From assembly GCA_015657735.1 (NCBI GenBank), contig SSSX01000278.1, positions 1 through 8,974 of the forward strand: a stretch of DNA of 8,974 nt, in the 5' to 3' direction. Of the stretch, positions 1-5,872 are shown piece after piece. Position 1 is the first letter of the stretch. Every line of letters starts with the position of its first letter. The notes under the pieces were generated by a model, which searched no databases, was not told the origin of the DNA, and saw only the letters and a list, made by a program, of their open reading frames with translations. The DNA is from Zoogloeaceae bacterium. Lineage in GTDB: Bacteria; Pseudomonadota; Gammaproteobacteria; Burkholderiales; Rhodocyclaceae. The translations under genes were made by a program, and so were the position numbers.

Positions 1-29
1 CCCTTTTCTTTTGCGCCGCAACATTTTCC

Positions 30-58
30 TTGTGCCGCTCCGCCATTATCGCTATAGT
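30..58 (+). promoter_or_regulatory. Predicted sigma70 promoter of the helicase gene
   Basis: A -35-like TTGTGC (30-35) lies 17 nt before a -10-like TATAGT (53-58). The -10 matches five of six consensus bases and the -35 matches only its TTG half. Transcription would start near 65, giving a leader of about 200 nt before the helicase ATG at 265. Read from sequence only. Confidence 0.5.
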
Positions 59-66
59 CTCGGGTC

Positions 67-88
67 CGGTGCAAAGCGGTTTGCACCG
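67..88 (+). promoter_or_regulatory. Perfect 9-bp inverted repeat at the expected 5' end of the helicase mRNA
   Basis: CGGTGCAAA (67-75) and TTTGCACCG (80-88) are perfect inverted copies around a GCGG loop. There is no T-run after it, so it does not look like an intrinsic terminator. It begins within a few bases of the predicted transcription start. It could be a 5'-end stem-loop that stabilises or controls the mRNA, or a DNA operator for a dimeric regulator just downstream of the promoter. I cannot tell which. Confidence 0.5.
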
Positions 89-264
89 AGTCACATCGTC
101 CCTGACCTTCTATATCTCCCGTACCAGACGCGAGGTTGTCCTGATCGGTTAGTGCCGATATGCCAGATCAGGCAGCCAATTTGCCGCGCGCAGCCCTGCG
201 CCGCGGCGCGTTGCCGTTTTTCTTCGCGGGCACCGCATCCGCCTTACAAAGCAAGGAAGCGAAC

Positions 265-1791
265 ATGGATTTCGCCAGCCTCGGCCTGTCCGAGCACATC
301 GTCAAAGCCGTCAACGAAGCCGGCTACACCGAACCCACTCCCGTCCAGCAAGCCGCCATTCCGGCCGCCCTTGCCGGCAAGGATCTCGTCGTGTCGAGCC
401 AGACCGGCTCCGGCAAGACTGCCGCCTTCATGCTGCCGTCGCTGCAGCGCCTCACCGTTGAACCCACGCTCAAGGCCCGCGGCCCCCGCGTGCTGGTCCT
501 CACCCCGACCCGCGAACTGGCCGTCCAGGTCACCGACGCCACCAAGGGCTACGGCAAGAACCTGCGCTACGCCAAGGCGGTCAGCGTCGTCGGCGGCATG
601 CCCTACCCGGTGCAGAACAAGCTGCTGTCCAGCCCCTACGAAATCCTCGTCGCCACCCCCGGCCGCCTGATGGACCAGATGGAGCGCGGCCGCATCGACT
701 TCGGCCGTCTCGAAATCCTGATCCTCGACGAAGCCGACCGCATGCTCGACATGGGTTTCGTGGACGACATCGAAGCCATCTGCGCCAAGCTGCCGGCCAA
801 CCGCCAGACCCTGTTCTTCTCGGCCACCCTCGACGGCCAGGTCGCCCGCATGATGCAGCGCCTGCTGAAGGATCCCGAGCGCATCGAGATCGCCTCCGCC
901 CAGACCCGCCACGAGAACATCGAGCAGCGCCTGCTGGTCGCCGACGACATCGCCCACAAGAACCGTCTGCTCGACGGCATCCTGCGCGACACCGGCGTCG
1001 AACAGGCCATCGTGTTCACCGCCACCAAACGCGACGCCGACGCCCTGACCCTCAACCTCGAGTCGATGGGTCACTCGGTCGCCGCGCTGCACGGCGACAT
1101 GAACCAGCGCATGCGCACCCGCACGCTCGACCAGCTTCGCCGCGGCCACCTGCGCGTGCTGATCGCCACCGACGTCGCGGCCCGCGGCATCGACGTGCGC
1201 ACCATCAGCCACGTGATCAACTACGACCTGCCGAAGGTCGCCGCCGACTACGTGCACCGCATCGGCCGCACCGGCCGCGGCGGCGCCAGCGGCATCGCCA
1301 TCAGCCTGGCCGAGCGCCGCGACGTGCGTCTGCTGCGTGCCATCGAGCGCTACACCCACCACCCGCTGGCCGTGCACACGCTGCCCGGCCTTGAGCCGCG
1401 CAGCGCCATGCCGGCCGACGAGCGTCGCTCCGGCGGCCCCCGTCGCGACGGCCGCAGCTTCGGCAACGGCCCGCGCTTCGGCGACAAGCGTCCGGCCGCC
1501 GGCCACGGTGGCGGCGGCCGCTTCGACCGCGAACCGCGCCGCGGCCACGGCGACGCCGACGGCAGCCGTCCCGCCAGCCCGTGGGCCGGCAAGGGCGAAG
1601 GCCGTCGCGAATTCGGTAGCGACACCCGGCGCAGCGACGCCGACAGCCGCCCGCGCCATCCGGAACACCGCACCGAGTTCCCGCACGTCGCCAAGCGCAG
1701 CTCGACCCACCACAACGCCGGTGGCTTCGGCGGCGCCCGCACCGACGGCGGCAAGCCGCGCACCGGTCGCACCTTCAACCGCGACCGCTGA
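265..1791 (+). CDS. rhlE: RhlE-type ATP-dependent DEAD-box RNA helicase
   Basis: A 508-aa RNA helicase expected to unwind RNA duplexes with ATP during ribosome assembly and mRNA decay in the cytoplasm. All core motifs are visible: the Q motif around Q28, Walker A SQTGSGKT (45-52), PTREL (81-85), DEAD (155-158), SAT (186-188), ATDVAARGID (301-310) and HRIGRTGR (331-338). After about residue 380 comes a roughly 125-aa low-complexity tail rich in Gly, Arg, His and Asp, typical of RhlE-like proteins and probably a flexible RNA-binding region. The ATG at 265 is chosen because AAGGA lies 7 nt upstream (253-257) and the family N-terminus (MDFASLGL) begins there. The frame stays open back to an ATG at 160, but the extra 35 residues look non-coding. 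A strong terminator follows, so the gene is probably monocistronic. Family is certain; assignment to RhlE rather than a sister subgroup is likely. Confidence 0.93.
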   Translation: MDFASLGLSEHIVKAVNEAGYTEPTPVQQAAIPAALAGKDLVVSSQTGSGKTAAFMLPSLQRLTVEPTLKARGPRVLVLTPTRELAVQVTDATKGYGKNLRYAKAVSVVGGMPYPVQNKLLSSPYEILVATPGRLMDQMERGRIDFGRLEILILDEADRMLDMGFVDDIEAICAKLPANRQTLFFSATLDGQVARMMQRLLKDPERIEIASAQTRHENIEQRLLVADDIAHKNRLLDGILRDTGVEQAIVFTATKRDADALTLNLESMGHSVAALHGDMNQRMRTRTLDQLRRGHLRVLIATDVAARGIDVRTISHVINYDLPKVAADYVHRIGRTGRGGASGIAISLAERRDVRLLRAIERYTHHPLAVHTLPGLEPRSAMPADERRSGGPRRDGRSFGNGPRFGDKRPAAGHGGGGRFDREPRRGHGDADGSRPASPWAGKGEGRREFGSDTRRSDADSRPRHPEHRTEFPHVAKRSSTHHNAGGFGGARTDGGKPRTGRTFNRDR

Positions 1792-1816
1792 GCGGCGACC
1801 GTCCGCACGCAGCACG

Positions 1817-1840
1817 AGGGCGCCCGCGGGCGCCCTTTTT
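1817..1840 (+). terminator. Intrinsic terminator of the helicase gene
   Basis: GGGCGCCC (1818-1825) pairs perfectly with GGGCGCCC (1828-1835) to form a very GC-rich hairpin, with five T's immediately after (1836-1840). It lies 26 nt after the helicase stop codon. This is a textbook rho-independent terminator. Confidence 0.92.
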
Positions 1841-1902
1841 CATGGCCGGGAAAGCCGCCAAAAAACCCCTTTCTTCCAAGGGTTGCGCCCCCGCGCGGCG
1901 TC

Positions 1903-1973
1903 TATCATGGAACGATGCATCCGGAGGCCGGACGCTTCGTCCTGCCCGCGCTCATTCCGAAGGGGGAAAAACC
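1903..1973 (+). promoter_or_regulatory. Weak predicted promoter and GGA-rich leader of fliW
   Basis: TATCAT (1903-1908) matches five of six -10 bases, but no acceptable -35 box lies at the right distance, so the promoter call is tentative. The leader carries GGA triplets at 1923-1925 and 1930-1932 and a third within the ribosome-binding region (AGGGGGA, 1961-1967). GGA is the core of CsrA-binding sites, but the triplet is common in GC-rich DNA. Confidence 0.3.
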
Positions 1974-2408
1974 ATGAAGATCACCAGTCCCGTCGCCGGC
2001 GAAGTCGACGTCTCGGCCGACCGCATCATCGACTTTCCGGCCGGCCTGCCGGGCTTCGAGGCGTGCCGCCAGTTCACGCTGCTGCACGCGGTCGAGAACC
2101 AGGCGCCGAACCTGTTCATGCTGCAGTGCCTGGACGACCCGGAGGTGGTGTTCACGGTGACGACGCCCGACGTGCTCGGCCTCAACTACGAATTCTCGCT
2201 CACCGACGCCGAGGTCGCCTCGCTGCAACTGGGCAATGCCGACGACGTCAGCGTGCTGCTCATCGTCAGCCGCAGCGCAGCCGGCGATGCCGCGCCGGTG
2301 CATGCCAACCTGATGGCCCCGCTGGTCGTCAACATCGCCGCCCGCCGCGGCCTGCAGAAGATCATCGGCCGCGTCGACACCAGCATCACGCTGAAGGCCG
2401 CGGCCTGA
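1974..2408 (+). CDS. fliW: FliW, flagellar assembly factor and CsrA antagonist
   Basis: A 144-aa cytoplasmic protein, close to the usual family length (the Bacillus protein is about the same size). FliW binds the RNA regulator CsrA and also flagellin; when flagellin is exported, freed FliW sequesters CsrA and relieves repression of flagellin translation. Diagnostic stretches are FPAGLPGFE (21-29), QCLDDPEVVF (51-60) and the C-terminal NLMAPLVVNIAARRGLQKII (112-131). The ATG at 1974 has a strong purine-rich ribosome-binding site (AAGGGGG, from 1960) and starts exactly at the family N-terminus; the open frame back to 1842 runs through the previous gene's terminator region and is not coding. Neither csrA nor any flagellar gene is next to it, so it is an isolated copy. 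Family assignment is confident; the regulatory role is inferred from homologues. Confidence 0.93.
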   Translation: MKITSPVAGEVDVSADRIIDFPAGLPGFEACRQFTLLHAVENQAPNLFMLQCLDDPEVVFTVTTPDVLGLNYEFSLTDAEVASLQLGNADDVSVLLIVSRSAAGDAAPVHANLMAPLVVNIAARRGLQKIIGRVDTSITLKAAA

Positions 2409-2424
2409 CCGGCGCGCCGGTCAG
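2405..2424. terminator. Perfect 20-bp palindrome joining two convergent stop codons
   Basis: CTGACCGGCGCGCCGGTCAG is perfectly self-complementary. The TGA at 2406-2408 is the stop of fliW on the plus strand, and the TCA at 2421-2423 is the TGA stop of the namZ-like gene on the minus strand. In RNA from either strand it can form a GC-rich hairpin of about 8 bp. No T-run follows on either side, so it is at best a non-classical bidirectional terminator or a 3'-end stabilising hairpin. The palindrome is certain; its function is inference. Confidence 0.55.
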
Positions 2425-3629
2425 TACAGCAGGTACGGCTGGCGCACGTCCTCCCACTCGCGCTCGTCGGCCTGGGCCAGCGCGTCCAGGTCGCCGGGAC
2501 GGGACTCGCGGTCGTCCACCCATTCGCGCAGGATTTCCGAGCCGTTGATGAGATCGATGGCGAGGCGGTCGTGCTCGTATTCGTACGGGAATTCGCGCCA
2601 CAGCGGATAGTCGCGGCGCAGGTGGCGGATGGCCTTGAAGGCCAGCGCCTGCAGGCGCCACGGCCGGAAGCGGGCGTGGTCGTAGTGGGTCGGGTCTTCG
2701 ACATGGATCTGCACGCCGTTGCACAGCTGGCCGGCATGCTTGTGGAAGGTCGGCTCGAACCAGCAGTCGCGCAGCCGGCAGCCGGCCAGCCACTTGGGGG
2801 CGATGGCGCCCATGTGGGCGATGATCTGGCGGGCCTCGAGGTCCGGCGCGCCGAACAGCTCGAGCGGCCGCGTGGTGCCGCGCCCTTCCGACAGCGTCGT
2901 GCCTTCGAGCATCACCGTGCCGGCATAGGCGCGGGCCATCGACAGGTTGGGGGCGTTGGGGCTCGGGTTGATCCAGCTGCGCTCGCCCGACGGCCAGCCG
3001 AAGCCCGGCGCCGCGTCGGGCTCCCAGCCTTCCATCGTGATGACTTCGCACTCGACGTCGAGCTTCAGCGTGGCGACGAACCAGCGCGCCAGCTCGCCCA
3101 TCGTCATGCCGTGACGCATCGGCAGCGGGCCGGCGCCGACGAAGCTCTCCCAGCCCGGCTGCAGCAGCGTGCCTTCCACCGGGCGGCCGACGGGGTTCGG
3201 GCGGTCGAGCACCCACACTGCCTTGCCGTGCCTGGCCGCGGCCTCCAGCACGTAGCGCAGCGTGGTGATGAAGGTGTAGATGCGGCAGCCCAGATCCTGC
3301 AGATCGACCAGCAGCACGTCGAAGCGGTCCATCATCGTCGCGGTCGGGCGCCGCACCTCGCCGTACAGGCTGAACACCGGGATGCCCTGGCGCGGATCGA
3401 AGTAGTCCTGCGACTCGACCATATTGTCCTGCTTGTCGCCGCGCAGGCCGTGCTGGGGGCCGAAGGCGGCGGTCAGGTGGATGTCGGGGAGCGCCGTCAG
3501 CGCGTCGATGGAATGGGTCAGATCGCGGGTCACCGAGGCCGGATGGGCGAGAAGGGCCACCCGCTTGCCGGCCAGCGGGCGGCGCAGGGCGGGGTCGGCG
3601 AGCAGGCGGTCGAGGCCGAATCGAATCAT
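2421..3629 (-). CDS. DUF1343 / NamZ-like exo-beta-N-acetylmuramidase family protein
   Basis: A 402-aa protein of the DUF1343 family. The founding member, Bacillus NamZ (YbbC), removes terminal N-acetylmuramic acid from peptidoglycan fragments. Family landmarks: VALLAHPASVT (24-34), FGPQHGLRGDKQDNM (56-70), FDVLLVDLQDLGCRIYTF (103-120), VLDRPNPVGRPVEGTLL (140-156), EGTTLSEGRGTTRPLELFG (242-260) and a C-terminal WREF...LAIDLINGSEILREWVDD block (344-373). The motif usually written PEHG in NamZ reads PQHG here (Gln59). There is no signal peptide, so the protein appears cytoplasmic, unlike secreted NamZ. Its start overlaps the end of the upstream DOMON-like gene as ATGA, implying translational coupling, and the ATG at 3629 matches the family N-terminus. 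Fold family is confident; the enzyme activity is not proven because of the Gln59 change. Confidence 0.85.
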   Translation of the reverse strand: MIRFGLDRLLADPALRRPLAGKRVALLAHPASVTRDLTHSIDALTALPDIHLTAAFGPQHGLRGDKQDNMVESQDYFDPRQGIPVFSLYGEVRRPTATMMDRFDVLLVDLQDLGCRIYTFITTLRYVLEAAARHGKAVWVLDRPNPVGRPVEGTLLQPGWESFVGAGPLPMRHGMTMGELARWFVATLKLDVECEVITMEGWEPDAAPGFGWPSGERSWINPSPNAPNLSMARAYAGTVMLEGTTLSEGRGTTRPLELFGAPDLEARQIIAHMGAIAPKWLAGCRLRDCWFEPTFHKHAGQLCNGVQIHVEDPTHYDHARFRPWRLQALAFKAIRHLRRDYPLWREFPYEYEHDRLAIDLINGSEILREWVDDRESRPGDLDALAQADEREWEDVRQPYLLY

Positions 3630-4189
3630 GGGGTCGCAGCTTTCAGGGCGAAGGCAAAACCGTCGCGGTGATGGAAATCGGGTTGGCCGGCCGGATGGCG
3701 CAGGGCCCAGTAGCGGTGGCTGCCGTCGGCATGCTCGACGACCGCGGTGAGGCCGAGGACCAGATCGCCGCCCGGCAGATGTTCGACGCCCAGCCGGACC
3801 TGCAGTTCCAGCCGCCCGGCGTCGCGCCGGACGACGATCTGCGGCGCCGGGCCGGCCGGCGCGGCAATGCGCTGGCGGTAGCCGGAAAAATCGAAGCGCA
3901 TCCACTGGCCGTTCGGCGAGAAGTTGAATTCGCGGTAGGCCGGCGCGCCGTCGGCGCCGGCGACGAACAGCTCGCAGCAGGTGTGCGCCCACAGCCGCGC
4001 GGGCGGCAGCGGCGTGGCGGCGTCGGGCACGCGCAGCGCGGCCGGATCGGCGTCGAGGCGGTAGGCGAGGGCGAGCGCACCGTCGGCCTCGCGCGCCACC
4101 GTCACGGCGAACCCCCGCACGACGTCGTCCGGCAGCGCCGGATGGCAGATGAGGGCAACGCGGGACGGGGACGACGGGACGGCTTGCAT
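3626..4189 (-). CDS. DOMON-like domain protein, upstream partner of the NamZ-like gene
   Basis: A 187-aa soluble protein resembling the DOMON-like/CBM9-type beta-sandwich proteins of proteobacteria. Conserved-looking pieces are LICHPALP (13-20), LAYRLDADPAALRVP (41-55), LWAHTCCELFV (66-76), YREFNFSPNGQWMRFDFSGY (85-104) and YWALRHPAGQPDFHHRDGFA (160-179). Such domains usually bind sugars or haem; no catalytic function is evident and no signal peptide is seen. It is the first gene of a minus-strand pair; its stop overlaps the next ATG by four bases, so the two products are probably made in fixed ratio and work together, perhaps on cell-wall sugars (inference). The ATG at 4189 is the best start by family length, but no Shine-Dalgarno sequence lies before it, so the start could differ by some codons. 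Confidence 0.75.
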   Translation of the reverse strand: MQAVPSSPSRVALICHPALPDDVVRGFAVTVAREADGALALAYRLDADPAALRVPDAATPLPPARLWAHTCCELFVAGADGAPAYREFNFSPNGQWMRFDFSGYRQRIAAPAGPAPQIVVRRDAGRLELQVRLGVEHLPGGDLVLGLTAVVEHADGSHRYWALRHPAGQPDFHHRDGFAFALKAATP

Positions 4190-4218
4190 CGGGAAGGACG
4201 ACAGGAGTGCAGCTCCGC

Positions 4219-4247
4219 AGTGTAGCCGGTCTGGCCGACGCGTTACA
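4219..4247 (-). promoter_or_regulatory. Possible promoter for the DOMON-like/NamZ-like unit
   Basis: On the minus strand a TACACT -10-like box (4224-4219) follows a weak TGTAAC -35-like box (4247-4242) with a 17-nt spacer. The start would fall near 4212, about 23 nt before the ATG at 4189. It interlocks with the forward promoter of the PACE gene. Both boxes are weak matches. Confidence 0.35.
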
Positions 4248-4249
4248 CT
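4221..4249 (+). promoter_or_regulatory. Possible promoter for the PACE efflux gene
   Basis: TACACT (4244-4249) is a four-of-six -10 match, with a poor -35 (TGTAGC, 4221-4226) 17 nt upstream. Transcription would start near 4256, giving a 30-nt leader. The hexamer AGTGTA (4219-4224) and TACACT (4244-4249) are inverted copies, so the two opposing promoters share one 31-bp segment face to face. Confidence 0.35.
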
Positions 4250-4285
4250 CTGCAGCCGTCTCCGTTTGTAAGCATCTTCCGCCCG

Positions 4286-4735
4286 ATGTCCGCCCCGCCC
4301 CGCCTGCGCAGCTTCCGCGACCGCCTGCGCCAGATCGCCCTGTTCGAAATCGGCGGACTGCTGCTGATCACTCCGCCCTTCGTGTGGCTGTCCGGCGTGG
4401 CGCCCGACAAATCGGTCGCGCTGCTGGCGGCGCTGGCCCTGCTCGCGGCGGTCTGGAACGGCCTCTACAACACCGCCTTCGACTGGATCGAAGGCCGCCT
4501 CACCGGCCGCCGCGCCGACCGCCGCCCGTGGCGCCTGCGTGTCCTCCACGCCGCCGGCTTCGAAAGCGGCCTGCTGTTGATGAGCCTGCCGATCATCGTC
4601 TGGTGGACCGGCATGGCGTGGCCGGCGGCCCTCGTCGCCGACCTCGGCCTGGCCAGCGCCTACGTGATCTACGCCTTCGCCTTCAACGTCGGCTACGACC
4701 GGCTGTTCCCGATCGCCGACGCCGCCCCGCCCTGA
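4286..4735 (+). CDS. PACE-family proton-coupled efflux transporter (AceI-like)
   Basis: A 149-aa inner-membrane protein with four predicted transmembrane segments (about 18-37, 43-63, 86-107, 112-135). It belongs to the Proteobacterial Antimicrobial Compound Efflux family (formerly 'bacterial transmembrane pair'), whose member AceI exports chlorhexidine and diamines using protons. The internal duplication is visible: each half has an R-x(n)-FE motif (RQIALFE ending at Glu21; RVLHAAGFE ending at Glu93) and a W/F-N-x-x-Y-(N/D) motif (WNGLYNTAFD 57-66; FNVGYDRLFP 133-142). Glu21 corresponds to the membrane glutamate shown to be essential in AceI. The ATG at 4286 fits the family N-terminus, though no clear Shine-Dalgarno precedes it. 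It lies 24 nt before the HMA-like gene, a likely two-gene operon. Family confident; substrate unknown. Confidence 0.9.
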   Translation: MSAPPRLRSFRDRLRQIALFEIGGLLLITPPFVWLSGVAPDKSVALLAALALLAAVWNGLYNTAFDWIEGRLTGRRADRRPWRLRVLHAAGFESGLLLMSLPIIVWWTGMAWPAALVADLGLASAYVIYAFAFNVGYDRLFPIADAAPP

Positions 4736-4759
4736 CCCCTTTTCACGGAGCCCCCCGCC

Positions 4760-4963
4760 ATGCCCACCACCACCCTCGTCATCACCGGCATGCAGTCCGA
4801 CGACTGCCTGCGCACCGTCATGAACGCCATCCAGGATCTGCCGTGCATCGGCTATGTGGACGTGTCGATGGCCACCGGCGAAGCCACCATCGAGCACACC
4901 CCGATGGTGTCGGAGAGCGATATCCGCGCGGCGATCGAAGACGCCGGCTTTGCGACGCGATAG
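4760..4963 (+). CDS. Small HMA-fold (heavy-metal-associated) protein with an altered CxxC site
   Basis: A 67-aa protein with the size and pattern of a CopZ/Atx1-type metallochaperone: beta strand TLVITGM (5-11), helix DCLRTVMNAIQDL (15-27), YVDVSMATGEATIEH (32-46), then DIRAAIEDAGFATR (54-67). The metal loop that normally reads GMTCxxC reads GMQSDDC, so the first cysteine is replaced by Ser13 and only Cys16 remains; another cysteine, Cys29, sits after the first helix. Two-coordinate copper binding by CxxC is therefore not possible as usual; the protein may bind metal differently, with a partner, or not at all. The start has GGAG (4747-4750) 9 nt upstream. It follows the PACE efflux gene by 24 nt and is probably co-transcribed. 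The fold is confident; the function is open. Confidence 0.85.
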   Translation: MPTTTLVITGMQSDDCLRTVMNAIQDLPCIGYVDVSMATGEATIEHTPMVSESDIRAAIEDAGFATR

Positions 4964-4964
4964 G

Positions 4965-4984
4965 GCCGGCCAAATCGGGCCGGC
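4965..4984 (+). promoter_or_regulatory. Hairpin/inverted repeat abutting the psd -10 box
   Basis: GCCGGCC (4965-4971) pairs perfectly with GGCCGGC (4978-4984) across a six-base loop. It begins two bases after the HMA-gene stop codon and ends exactly where TATAAT starts, thus filling the spacer and -35 area of psd. The octamer GGGCCGGC also occurs as a direct repeat (4963-4970, 4977-4984). It may be a T-less terminator for the PACE-HMA transcript, an operator over the psd promoter, or both. Confidence 0.4.
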
Positions 4985-4990
4985 TATAAT
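4985..4990 (+). promoter_or_regulatory. Consensus -10 box of psd
   Basis: A perfect TATAAT stands 30 nt before the GTG start, predicting a transcript start near 4997 and a leader of about 24 nt. No recognisable -35 box is found 16-18 nt upstream (that region is GGGCC-rich), so the promoter may need an activator or rely on the -10 alone. Confidence 0.55.
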
Positions 4991-5020
4991 CCGCCGCCTA
5001 TCTTCCGCCAGGATTCCGCC

Positions 5021-5872
5021 GTGTCCGACCGCCTGAAAGTCCTCCCCCAATACCTGATCCCCAAGCAGGCGCTCACGGTGCTGGCCGGCAAGCTCGCCAG
5101 CGCACAGGCCGGCGGGCTGACCACCGGCGTGATCCGCTGGTTCGTCGGCCGCTACGGCGTCAACATGGCCGAAGCGGCCAACCCGGACATCGCCGCCTAC
5201 CCGAGCTTCAACGAATTCTTCACGCGGCCGCTCAAGGCCGGCGTGCGCCCCTTCGCCAACGCCGGCTACCTGTGCCCGGTCGATGGCGCGATCAGCCAGT
5301 TCGGCCGCATCGAGCGCGACCAGATCTTCCAGGCCAAGGGCCACCATTACTCGACGCAGGCGCTGGTCGGCGGCGACCGCGATCTGGCGGTGCAGTTCCA
5401 CGACGGCGAGTTCGCCACGCTGTACCTCAGCCCGCGCGACTACCACCGCATCCACATGCCCTGCGACGGGCGGCTGACGCGCATGATCTACGTTCCCGGC
5501 GCGCTGTTCTCGGTCAATCCGACCACCGCCCGCGGCGTGCCCGGCCTGTTCGCCCGCAACGAGCGGGTGGTGTGCGTCTTCGAGAACGACGACGGCCCCT
5601 TCGTGCTGACCCTCGTCGGCGCCACCATCGTCGGCAGCATGGCCACCGTGTGGCACGGTCAGGTCAATCCGCCGCGGCCCGGCAAGCTCCGCGAGTGGGA
5701 TTACGCCCCCGGCGAGGTCAGCCTCCGGAAGGGCGACGAGATGGGCCGCTTCCTGCTCGGCTCGACGGTCGTCATGCTGTTCCCGAAGGGCCGCCTGCGT
5801 TTCACTCCCGACTGGGCGCCGGCGCGCGCGGTCCGCATGGGCGAGGCGATGGGCGAGCGGCGGCTGCGCTGA
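5021..5872 (+). CDS. psd: Phosphatidylserine decarboxylase proenzyme
   Basis: A 283-aa enzyme that converts phosphatidylserine to phosphatidylethanolamine at the inner membrane, the last step in making the main zwitterionic phospholipid. The proenzyme cleaves itself at LGST (246-249) between Gly247 and Ser248, and the serine becomes the pyruvoyl cofactor. The self-cleavage triad appears intact: Asp88 in PVDGAIS, His145 (with His142) in RDYHRIHMP, and Ser248. Other family blocks are YPSFNEFFTRPLK (60-72) and HDGEFATLYLSP (127-138). Length matches the long, E. coli-like class. Translation starts with GTG at 5021, supported by AGGA at 5010-5013 and by the conserved MSDRLKVLPQYLIPK start. It has its own TATAAT; the MFS gene follows after 43 nt and may be co-transcribed. 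High confidence. Confidence 0.96.
   Translation: MSDRLKVLPQYLIPKQALTVLAGKLASAQAGGLTTGVIRWFVGRYGVNMAEAANPDIAAYPSFNEFFTRPLKAGVRPFANAGYLCPVDGAISQFGRIERDQIFQAKGHHYSTQALVGGDRDLAVQFHDGEFATLYLSPRDYHRIHMPCDGRLTRMIYVPGALFSVNPTTARGVPGLFARNERVVCVFENDDGPFVLTLVGATIVGSMATVWHGQVNPPRPGKLREWDYAPGEVSLRKGDEMGRFLLGSTVVMLFPKGRLRFTPDWAPARAVRMGEAMGERRLR

Noticed and set aside
160..264. A 35-residue N-terminal extension of the helicase from an upstream ATG
   Set aside because: The extension matches nothing typical of the family, whereas the ATG at 265 has a well-placed AAGGA and the conserved helicase N-terminus.
244..1815. A 523-codon open frame antisense to the helicase gene
   Set aside because: It is the GC-driven shadow of a strongly coding gene; the protein is a low-complexity Gly/Ala/Val/Asp mixture with no domain and includes the complement of the terminator.
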